Source: CAJQPP01 sp963793465
GTDB taxonomy: Bacteria; Planctomycetota; Planctomycetia; Pirellulales; Pirellulaceae
DNA length: 64,000 nt
Direction of reading: 5' to 3'
NCBI GenBank assembly: GCA_963793465.1
Contig: CAWCAJ010000005.1
Location: 372,001-436,000 of the forward strand
The position numbers were made by a program, and so were the translations under genes. The notes beneath the pieces are model-generated. The model was not told the origin of the DNA, did not search any database, and saw nothing but the letters and a program-made list of their open reading frames with translations. This document shows positions 18,596 through 26,182 of the stretch, piece after piece (position 1 is the first letter of the stretch; each line of letters begins with the position of its first letter).

Positions 18596-20485
18596 ATGTT
18601 CAACAAACTGCAAATCCACAGCCTGGTGTGGCTGCTTGTCGCGGCGGTTTCGTCGCACCAGGCCGGCTTGCTCGTGGCCCAGACGCGTATCACGACCGAA
18701 CAGACTCGGACACTTAAGAAAATCGACAGCGGGATCGATCGGGCCGGGCGGCTTTTCCAAAACAACAAGCAGCCACAGTCTGCCACGCTGATCACTCAAC
18801 TGGCCAGGGATCTGGAACAAATGCTGAGCGACGAGGCCACTCCGGCCTTGATCGAGGCGGCGCAGCCCCGGCACACGCGGTTGCTGCAAGCGCGACAGGC
18901 ATTGTTGGCGGCTGGTCAGACCGTTCCCGCAATCGCCGACTTGCCGCGGCCGCTGCTGGATCCCAACGCGGCCGTCAGTTTTGCCGCCGAAATCGCACCG
19001 ATCTTGAACAACCATTGTGGCTCCTGTCACGTGCGACGCAGCCAGGGACAATTTACGATGGCTACGTTTAACGGTTTAACGGTCGGCGTAGGGGTCGCCC
19101 CGGTGATCGTGCCAGGAAAACCCCAGGAGAGTCGCCTGATCGAGGCCATTGAAGACGGTGCCATGCCCCCCAATGGCACGGTCCCCGACGCTCAATTGGA
19201 ACGGCTGAAACAATGGATCGCGGAGGGAGCCAAGTTTGATGGTCAGGATCCCAATGCCCCGATCGTCACGCTAACCAACCAGGCTCCCTCCCCTGCCGAG
19301 GTGGTACGAGCCATGGGGGACGAGACGATCAGTTTTTCGAGTGAGATTGCCCCGGTATTGATCGAGAATTGCATGGGTTGCCACTATCAGGCCCAGAATG
19401 TGCGAGGTGGTTTGCGGATGGATAATTTTCGTCAGCTCCTACGGGGTGGCGACAGCGGTTCCTTGATTCGTGCCGGGGATGGGGCCAACAGCCTGTTGGT
19501 GCAACGCCTGACGGCCACCGATAACACCCGCATGCCGCTTCGCCGCCCGCCTCTAAGTCCGGACGCGATCCAGAAGATCGTGACCTGGATTGATGAAGGT
19601 GCACGCTTTGACGGAAGAGATGGCGGCATGAATCTGCGGGAGATCTCTGACATCGCAATCAGTGAGGCTGCCACTCACGAGCAGCTTTTACAATCACGAC
19701 TTACCGGTAGTCTCCGCAACTGGAAAAAAGTCATTTCGGATTCGGAACCGGTGACCGTCAACGGTCAGGACGTGCTGGTGATGGGCACACCCGCCAATCC
19801 CCACTTGCAGGCAATTTCCGACTTGAGCGATTCGTTAGCCGGGAAAATCAAGTCTCTGCTCCCCGGGAACGAGGCCTCGCCATTGGTCAAAGGCGGAGTC
19901 ACCATCTACGCATTTGAGCAACGCTATTTTTACTCGGAATTCGGTCGCATGATCGAATCCCGGGACCTGCCCAAGACATGGCGATCTCATTGGGGCTATG
20001 ACACGGTCAACGCCTATGCGGTTTTGTTGTGCAATGAAGAGGACCTGACGTCGCTGGAGCCCGAACTGACGTTACGGTTGGCGGCGGTGGCGGTTGCTGC
20101 CCTGGGGGCGGATGTTCCCGAATGGTTTGCCGACGGGTTGGCCTATGTGATTGCAGAGGAGTTGGTCGATAACCGGGCACTGCTCAAGGATTGGCGCTCC
20201 GCTTCCCTGGCAGCCATGGCGGCCATGTCCAATCCCACGGATTTCATGCAGGGGCGACTGGCCAACGACAAATCGGGTTTGGTGGCGTACGCCTTTGTGC
20301 GGACGCTGAGGGAGTCCAATCGACGCGACTTCCAGCAGTTCCTGCAAGCGATACAGGAAGGGACGCCATTTGAAGAGGCGTTTGCAGATGCCTGGTCGGC
20401 GACACCGTTGGAACTGATCCAACGCCAATTTGGCGGACCCGCCCAACCCAACAGGTCACCCCGACGAAGAGGGCGAAATCGCTGA
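18596..20485 (+). CDS. Planctomycete cytochrome c-like protein with C-terminal peptidase-like region
   Basis: Exported protein of 629 residues: an N-terminal signal peptide (residues 1 to about 30), a helical region, then two PSCyt1/cytochrome-C-like domains with haem motifs CGSCH near residue 141 and CMGCH near residue 259, each followed by the family's GAMPPNG or RMPLRRPPLS block and a WI.EGA.FDG close. The C-terminal 250 residues resemble DUF1570/peptidase-MA-like regions (VPEWFADGLAYVIAEEL), but the HExxH zinc motif is not seen, so activity is doubtful. It starts 6 bases after the kinase gene and was probably co-transcribed with it. The C-terminus is Arg-rich. Confidence 0.8.
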   Translation: MFNKLQIHSLVWLLVAAVSSHQAGLLVAQTRITTEQTRTLKKIDSGIDRAGRLFQNNKQPQSATLITQLARDLEQMLSDEATPALIEAAQPRHTRLLQARQALLAAGQTVPAIADLPRPLLDPNAAVSFAAEIAPILNNHCGSCHVRRSQGQFTMATFNGLTVGVGVAPVIVPGKPQESRLIEAIEDGAMPPNGTVPDAQLERLKQWIAEGAKFDGQDPNAPIVTLTNQAPSPAEVVRAMGDETISFSSEIAPVLIENCMGCHYQAQNVRGGLRMDNFRQLLRGGDSGSLIRAGDGANSLLVQRLTATDNTRMPLRRPPLSPDAIQKIVTWIDEGARFDGRDGGMNLREISDIAISEAATHEQLLQSRLTGSLRNWKKVISDSEPVTVNGQDVLVMGTPANPHLQAISDLSDSLAGKIKSLLPGNEASPLVKGGVTIYAFEQRYFYSEFGRMIESRDLPKTWRSHWGYDTVNAYAVLLCNEEDLTSLEPELTLRLAAVAVAALGADVPEWFADGLAYVIAEELVDNRALLKDWRSASLAAMAAMSNPTDFMQGRLANDKSGLVAYAFVRTLRESNRRDFQQFLQAIQEGTPFEEAFADAWSATPLELIQRQFGGPAQPNRSPRRRGRNR

Positions 20486-20752
20486 GCTATTGTTCCACCT
20501 GCCGTCGCCGGGGTCCCCAGATTTCCGAATTCCCGACCTCACGCCTTCGATTGCCTCCTGACCCCTGCAGCCCGCATCCCGATTCAAGCCCTTTTTTCCT
20601 TGCTCTTTACCTTGCATTGCGTGGAAATCCGCCGGGAGACGCGGGTCCGGGTCGGTTCCTGCCAAGATTGCAAGCCTGTCAACGAATAGACCCGTGTGAA
20701 TGTAAGCATCGACATTGTGAAAGAAAGCATCGATCATTTGAGGGATACCTAA

Positions 20753-21031
20753 ATGCTCACGGACAGGTGGTTAGCCGCAATTGGTTCGGCCACGCAAGTG
20801 GTTTTTTGGGCGATCGGCTACTTCTTCGGTTTTACTCTGGTTTCCGCATTAACGTGTGGAATGTTGCTTCCCGGGTCGTTTCCCGATATCGGAAAGCCCC
20901 GACGCCAGGCCTGGAAGATCTTGTATGCACATGACGGCAAACTCTACCTGGTTTCCGAAGCGGTGGCGTTTGTGGGCTGGCTGCTGCTTTGCCTGCTGGT
21001 CTGGATAGGCGTTTCCATATCCGGGATTTGA
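20753..21031 (+). CDS. Small membrane protein, unknown function
   Basis: Protein of 92 residues with two hydrophobic segments (about residues 15-38 and 68-88) joined by a basic loop (GKPRRQAWK). I recognise no family. The hydrophobic pattern and codon use suggest a real gene. An upstream region of about 270 bases separates it from the cytochrome-type gene. Confidence 0.55.
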   Translation: MLTDRWLAAIGSATQVVFWAIGYFFGFTLVSALTCGMLLPGSFPDIGKPRRQAWKILYAHDGKLYLVSEAVAFVGWLLLCLLVWIGVSISGI

Positions 21032-21088
21032 TGGGGCCCTGAATGTCCTTCCGCCTGTGGTTTTTTTCCAGCTGAAAGGACCCCGTTA

Positions 21089-22324
21089 TCAGGTGTCGAT
21101 ATCAATCGAGAGATCCGGGAAAGAGTCGTCGTCCGAACTGCTGTTTTCCAGAGTTTCAATGGCATCCAGGGTTTCCATGGAAAAGTCGCGTTGATCTTCC
21201 AACGCTCCAAATTCATCCCACCAGGTCCAGGAGCCGCTTTCCACGTTCTGTAAATAGTCTCCTTCGATGGCACGCTTGCCATTCGCGTGGAACCACCGCC
21301 AGGTGCCGGTTTTCATTCCATCCAGAAATTGTCCTTCGATTTGTTTCCGTCCGTTTTCGTGCCACCACATGAACGTGCCGACCCGCTTTCCTTCCTTGTA
21401 TTGACCGGCTAAACGCAATTGGCCATTGGAATACCATTCCCTGGTGGGACCGTGCTGCAATTCCTCACCGGTGGCCTCGTATCCGGCGGGCTGCGCATTC
21501 CACCAGTCGTCTTCCGTCAGAAATTCCATCTTCGGTCCCAGCCACATCTGCTCCGTTTGCTTTTGGCCGCGATAGTACCAATCGGTGCGGGTAATGATTT
21601 CCTGACCCCGGTCAAAAGTGGATTCCCGAGCTCTGCGACCTTGTCGGTTGTACTCGACCAACTGGCCGTGCAGCTGGCCGTCCTGGAAGTCGACTTCCCG
21701 CATGGGTTGACTGTTAGGGAAGTACCAAGTGGCCCGTCCATTGCGTTTGCCATTGACATAGGGCATTTCGAAGATTTTTTGGCGATTGCGATCAAAGATG
21801 GTCCAGGCACCATCCAGTTTTCCAGCGGCGAAGGTTGCCGTGGAAAGGTAGGGGCCAGTGAACTGATTGAAGGGCGGCTCCAAAAACAGGGTCTCGGAAT
21901 TGGCCGCATGCCAGCGTTGCCAGGCGCCATCCATGAGACCTTCGCGGAAGTTGCCTTCTGCCATCACGTCTCCGCGGCGGCTGAACAGTTTCCACTCTCC
22001 ATGGTTCAGAAAACTGCCCTCTTCATCTTGCATGATGCGTCGGGTGACGTGGGGTCTGCCGTCGGGGTAACGTTGTGTAATCACGTCGGCCGTGCGGGTG
22101 GGGCCACCCACATAGTCCGGTTCAATGGACTCAATCGGTCGCGGTAGCGTTAGCTGATCCAGTTCCTGGGGCTGAATCGGCTCGGGCAGCGGTTCCGGAC
22201 GATTTCCCCAGCCGACTTCCCGTCGACTGTTGACTGGCACCAGCCCCTGCGCAGACAGCGATCTGGGAACCGCCAGGGGCACCAGAACCACCGCCAATAT
22301 CAGCGGCAGGATGCGTTTTTCCAT
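21089..22324 (-). CDS. Secreted MORN-repeat protein (YwqK-like)
   Basis: Protein of about 411 residues with an N-terminal signal peptide (MEKRILPLILAVVLVPLAVPRSLSAQ) and at least eight MORN/YwqK-type repeats of about 22-25 residues, such as GEWKLFSRRGDVMAEGNF, GTFMWWHENGRKQIEGQF and GTWRWFHANGKRAIEGDY. Databases often label these as a toxin-antitoxin antitoxin family, but here it is an exported repeat protein with no toxin beside it. The tail is very acidic. The ATG at 22324 begins the signal peptide, and an ATG at 22342 is possible. Confidence 0.8.
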   Translation of the reverse strand: MEKRILPLILAVVLVPLAVPRSLSAQGLVPVNSRREVGWGNRPEPLPEPIQPQELDQLTLPRPIESIEPDYVGGPTRTADVITQRYPDGRPHVTRRIMQDEEGSFLNHGEWKLFSRRGDVMAEGNFREGLMDGAWQRWHAANSETLFLEPPFNQFTGPYLSTATFAAGKLDGAWTIFDRNRQKIFEMPYVNGKRNGRATWYFPNSQPMREVDFQDGQLHGQLVEYNRQGRRARESTFDRGQEIITRTDWYYRGQKQTEQMWLGPKMEFLTEDDWWNAQPAGYEATGEELQHGPTREWYSNGQLRLAGQYKEGKRVGTFMWWHENGRKQIEGQFLDGMKTGTWRWFHANGKRAIEGDYLQNVESGSWTWWDEFGALEDQRDFSMETLDAIETLENSSSDDDSFPDLSIDIDT

Positions 22325-22755
22325 CGAGGAACAGCCGAACATGCAATAACGATTTGAGCGAAAGTGATGACGAGCATCGAAAATGGGTACAGGGTGCGGC
22401 ACTATCAGAAATCGGCAGGCCGGGAACGAGACATTCTCTTCAGATCCTCCGCCTGGCAAAAAAGGGACACTCGTCGTCGCAAAGTTCAGAATAATCTGTC
22501 GAAAATCATTGCAGCGATTATGGTAGCGGGTGATTAACCGGCAGACTCAACTGGTTTCGGCGAAACCTGAAACCGCAACGAATGCCAGACTCCCAGTCGG
22601 ATGGAGGATGGAATGAGGCAGGATGTCGGAAGATGCCGATTTTTTTGATAGGATTGGCGCTGCCAGGCTGGATTTTCCTTGCTTGAGGTGATTCACAGAT
22701 CAACAATGGAGGCTCCTTCCCCCCCTGCCCCCTCCCCAAGACAAGGCTTGACCAA
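22325..22755. other. Intergenic region upstream of the TGA-containing lipoprotein gene
   Basis: About 430 bases between divergent genes. It presumably holds both promoters. I see no RNA gene or repeat. Confidence 0.35.
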
Positions 22756-24003
22756 ATGAAGTCACTACTTTCGATTTCGTTGGCGGCTCCCCTGCTCTGT
22801 CTCTGTTATTGCGGATGTAGCTCCAGCGAATCCGCCGCGACCAGCGACACGCCAACCCAGGGTTCTCAAAATGATCGCCTGGCCCAGACCCCGCCTGCCC
22901 GCAACGCAAAGCGTCCCTCCACCAATGGGGCCGCCGATGCCCCAGCGAAAGGGACAACTGGCCGCGAAGACGTTCCCAGCGGAGACATGGAAAATCCTGC
23001 GAACCGATTTGCAGGCAATCGAGATCGGGAGGCAGCAAAGCCACCGGGTGATTTAAGTCAAAATCGCGACGCCACCGATCCCCCTGACGCCGACGAACCC
23101 GAGGTGGCATCCAATCCGATGATGATGGCGGCCTTCCCCAGCAGCATGGGCAAGGTGGGTCTGAACAAGGGAGACCTGATTCCGGAAATCACGGGGACCG
23201 ATCTGGAAGGTACCGAGTTCAAACTCAGTGATTATCAGGGCAAGGTCATCATGCTGGATTTCTGGGGCGACTGGTGACCACCCTGCCGGGCCATGTTCCC
23301 GGAAGAGCGGTCGCTCGTCCAAGAAATGCAGGGTCGCCCGTTTGTGCTGTTGGGTGTCAACGCAGGTGATGATTTGAAGGTGGCACAGAATTCGGTAAAG
23401 AAAAACAAGTTGAACTGGCGTTCGTTTTTCGATGGTGACTCGGGTCGGATCACCGGTTTGTTCCAGATCCGCGCCTTTCCGACCGTGATGCTGATTGATC
23501 ATCAGGGTGTCATCGCTTATCCCAATCTCCGCGGTAAGAAGTTGATCCCGGAGATCAAACGGCTGGTGAAAGCCGCGGAAGAAGACGGCATGCAAGGCGA
23601 GAAGATTGCCCCGCAAATGAGGACCTTTCGGGATCGCACGGGCAAACACCGCATTGAAGCAATTGCTCAAGCAATGAGTGACGATCAGGTCAGGCTGTTG
23701 AAGCAAGCCGGAGGTACCGTCACGTTATCGCTGGTCGACTTGAGCCGCTCCGATCAGGATTACCTGCGGACGTTGGATCTACCAGAGTTGGAACAGGCGG
23801 GGACGTCCGAGTCCAATGCGGCAGGAGAGGATTTCCGTAAGTTTTTGGATGCCACCGGCAAACATTCCGTGGAGGCAGTCTTCGTGGGATTGCAGGATGG
23901 CCAAGTCACCTTGCGGAAACGGGATGGATCGACCACGACACTGGATCTGGAGCGGCTGAGTCCAGCGGACCAGGAGTTCATCCGGGAACAGACGGGCCAG
24001 TAG
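22756..24003 (+). CDS. Thioredoxin-fold (TlpA/redoxin-like) lipoprotein with in-frame TGA; candidate selenoprotein
   Basis: One frame of 416 codons including the stop, interrupted only by TGA at codon 174 (23275-23277). Layout: lipoprotein signal with lipobox-like cysteines near residue 20, a low-complexity linker to about residue 125, then a redoxin domain. The active site reads DFWGDW-TGA-PPCRAMFPEE, where related proteins have WCxPC or WCPPC, so the TGA sits on the nucleophilic Cys position. The fold then continues (LLGVNAG, FPTVMLIDHQGVI). Two SHD1-like repeats close the protein (RDRTGKHRIEA and LDATGKHSVEA), typical of planctomycetes. If TGA encodes selenocysteine, this is an exported UxxC thiol oxidoreductase. 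Otherwise it is a recent nonsense mutation. A hairpin at 23301-23320 may be the SECIS. The ATG at 22756 fits the signal peptide. Confidence 0.85.
23301..23320 (+). promoter_or_regulatory. Candidate bacterial SECIS hairpin
   Basis: Located inside the coding sequence after the TGA. A stem GGA/TCC, one A-G mismatch, then GAGC/GCTC enclose a four-base loop GGTC whose first base is 32 nt after the TGA. Bacterial SECIS elements place an apical loop with a G in its first two positions about 16-37 nt after the UGA, and the E. coli fdhF element presents GGUC in its loop. The structure is short, and such stems arise by chance in GC-rich DNA. Confidence 0.45.
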
Positions 24004-24087
24004 GAGGGATAGGATCGACCGCCCACGCCCGGCCATCGCCTTGCCGCACCAGGCAACCCGCCGTTATGGTAGCGACGGGTCGCTGGT

Positions 24088-25866
24088 CTATTTTTCGAAA
24101 GCTGACCGGATCTCGAGCTGATGGACACCGACCGTCTGCCCGTCCGAGAGTCCGCTGGCCGAGATGCGGTATTCACCGGGCCGCAAATAAATTTCCTGGA
24201 ACTGGCCGACCGTTTCAGGTTGTCCGACTTTCGCTTGTTGCTGGGCCGCTCCGTCGATCAGCAACGTCAACGATTCGACCGGCTGCCTTTCCGCCATCCG
24301 CCAGGTCACCGATAACGTCAGCGGTTGGTCCAGGCGAACGATCCAGTATCCCTGATTGCCCCATCCTTTTTCGCTGGTGCGACGCCAATCCTGCCGTGTC
24401 AACACCAGTGGGTTCTCCTTTTCCGGGTGGATGATGATCTGCGGGGGGGCGTAATTGTCGACCCGCGTGGCACTCACATCGTCAAACCACTGGTCGTAAA
24501 CCGCCTGCAGTTCGGATACGACCTGGGGGTGAGCCTGCGCCACGTCGCTACTTTCGAACGGATCCGCCAGCATGTCGTAGAGTTCGAATTGGGGCGTCCC
24601 GGAAAAGGCCTCCCGGTCAAATCCACTGGGATGAACCAGCTTCCAGCGAGGGCCGCGGACAGCCATGTGGTGATAGCGGGTGGGTTGATCGCCGCGGTGG
24701 GACTGAATCAACACATGCCGTTCGGGTAGCTCGCGTTGGTTTTCCAGCAACAGGCCTGACAGATCCAGGCCATCCAGTTTGCTGTTTGCGGAAGCGGTCA
24801 CACCGGCCAAACCCAACAGCGTCGGCAGTACATCGATGTGGGCTGCAATCGCTTCCGCCCGGTATCCAGCACGAATCTTTCCCGGCCAGCGAATAAAGAA
24901 CGGGGAGCGAATACCTCCTTCGTAAACCGACCCCTTATGTCCTCGGTAGCCGCCCAGAAACCTCTGCGAATTCGGTCCGTTGTCGCACATGAAGATCACG
25001 ATCGTGTTGTCGGTCAGCTGCCATTGATCGAGTCGTTCCAACAGCCTTCCCACATTGCGATCCACATTGCTGATCATGGCGTATACGCGTGACAGAAAGT
25101 CCGCATCGGGATCTGCAAAGGGTTGACCGAAGGCCTGCTCTCCAAAGGACCGGCGATTGATGTTTTTGGCAAGGTACTGTTCGTAAAGCGTTTGCGGCAC
25201 ATCCGCAAACGGACCATGGGGCGTGTTATCGGGAAGGTATGCAAAAAACGGTTGATTCGCCTGCCTGGCGGATTCGATAAACTGCAGTGCCTGATCGTAA
25301 TAAATGTCGGTGCAATAGCCTTGAAAGGCCTCTGCCACGCCATTTCGAAACAGCACTGGATTGGTGTATTGCCCGCGCGCCTGAGGTGGATCCGAGGGTT
25401 GACCAATCCCGCCGCCCCGATGCACGATGGCCGTTTCGAAGCCTTGATCCATGGCCCGCATGGGATAGCAGTCTCCCAGGTGCCACTTGCCAAATATCCC
25501 GGTGGCGTAGCCCGCATCCCGCAGGACTTCAGCAATGGTGAGTTCTTCCGGCTCCAGCATCGCGCGACCAATGTAGGTGTCGATGGCTCGCGTGCGGTAA
25601 TTGTACCTGCCGGTCAGCAAACAGGCCCGCGTGGGGGCACAGACGGGATGCACATAAAAGTTGGTTAGCCAGGCACTCTGGCCGGCCAGTCGATCGAGGT
25701 GGGGCGTGTCGATCACCCGGTTACCCATGACGCCCAAGTCGCCGATCCCTTGATCGTCTGTCATGATCAGGATCACATTGGGAGTCTGTTGAGCCTTGAG
25801 TGGGGATGCCGCTGAACCCGGACAGCAGCAGACAACCACCAGGATCAGCGAAGCGAAGCGACGCAT
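24088..25866 (-). CDS. Type I sulfatase, secreted
   Basis: Formylglycine-dependent sulfatase of 592 residues with an N-terminal signal peptide (MRRFASLILVVVCCCPGSAAS). Metal ligands lie in ILIMTDDQG. The formylglycine signature is CAPTRACLLTGR near residue 75, and the second signature region is GIFGKWHLGD. A C-terminal domain of about 110 residues beyond the usual sulfatase fold (from about ENPLVLTRQDW) looks beta-rich and ends in RISASGLSDGQTVGVHQLEI. It probably desulfates extracellular polysaccharides, a hallmark planctomycete trait. Start ATG 25866 has GAGG 9 nt upstream, and ATG 25875 is less well placed. Confidence 0.95.
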   Translation of the reverse strand: MRRFASLILVVVCCCPGSAASPLKAQQTPNVILIMTDDQGIGDLGVMGNRVIDTPHLDRLAGQSAWLTNFYVHPVCAPTRACLLTGRYNYRTRAIDTYIGRAMLEPEELTIAEVLRDAGYATGIFGKWHLGDCYPMRAMDQGFETAIVHRGGGIGQPSDPPQARGQYTNPVLFRNGVAEAFQGYCTDIYYDQALQFIESARQANQPFFAYLPDNTPHGPFADVPQTLYEQYLAKNINRRSFGEQAFGQPFADPDADFLSRVYAMISNVDRNVGRLLERLDQWQLTDNTIVIFMCDNGPNSQRFLGGYRGHKGSVYEGGIRSPFFIRWPGKIRAGYRAEAIAAHIDVLPTLLGLAGVTASANSKLDGLDLSGLLLENQRELPERHVLIQSHRGDQPTRYHHMAVRGPRWKLVHPSGFDREAFSGTPQFELYDMLADPFESSDVAQAHPQVVSELQAVYDQWFDDVSATRVDNYAPPQIIIHPEKENPLVLTRQDWRRTSEKGWGNQGYWIVRLDQPLTLSVTWRMAERQPVESLTLLIDGAAQQQAKVGQPETVGQFQEIYLRPGEYRISASGLSDGQTVGVHQLEIRSAFEK

Positions 25867-26182
25867 GGGGGCCATCCTCGGAATGGTGAGTGGTGACAAC
25901 AGGGCATGGGGACAACAGGGCATGGGAACCTACACCGTGGGAGGTTCGTCGCGGTCTATTTTGAGGGGGGGAATCGGTCAGGACAATCACCCCCACAGGC
26001 TGGAGATCACTCTGCAGGTGCAGGAAAGCGGATTAAAGCGGACCCCGGTGTGCCCGCATCGGCCCTCATCGGTTACCATCGAACCGCTGGAATCGGGATG
26101 TAAACTGTTTGCGTCCAGTCCTGGAGGCGTTGATGACCGATAAACGCCTCCATCGACCGCTCCCCACCATTGTCAGGAAGCC
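25867..26182. other. Divergent intergenic region with a 16-base tandem duplication
   Basis: About 316 bases between the sulfatase (-) and permease (+) genes. At 25895-25926 the 16-base unit GACAACAGGGCATGGG occurs twice in perfect tandem. Nothing else was recognised. Confidence 0.6.

Noticed and set aside
22500..22755. Open frames on the minus strand upstream of the lipoprotein gene
   Set aside because: Short, Pro/Ser-rich and without start signals. They look like chance.
23286..23302. First hairpin after the TGA (CCGGG/CCCGG, loop of 7) as SECIS
   Set aside because: Its loop starts only 14 nt after the TGA and begins with CC, which fits the bacterial SECIS rules less well than the hairpin at 23301-23320. 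The two structures compete for the same GG.
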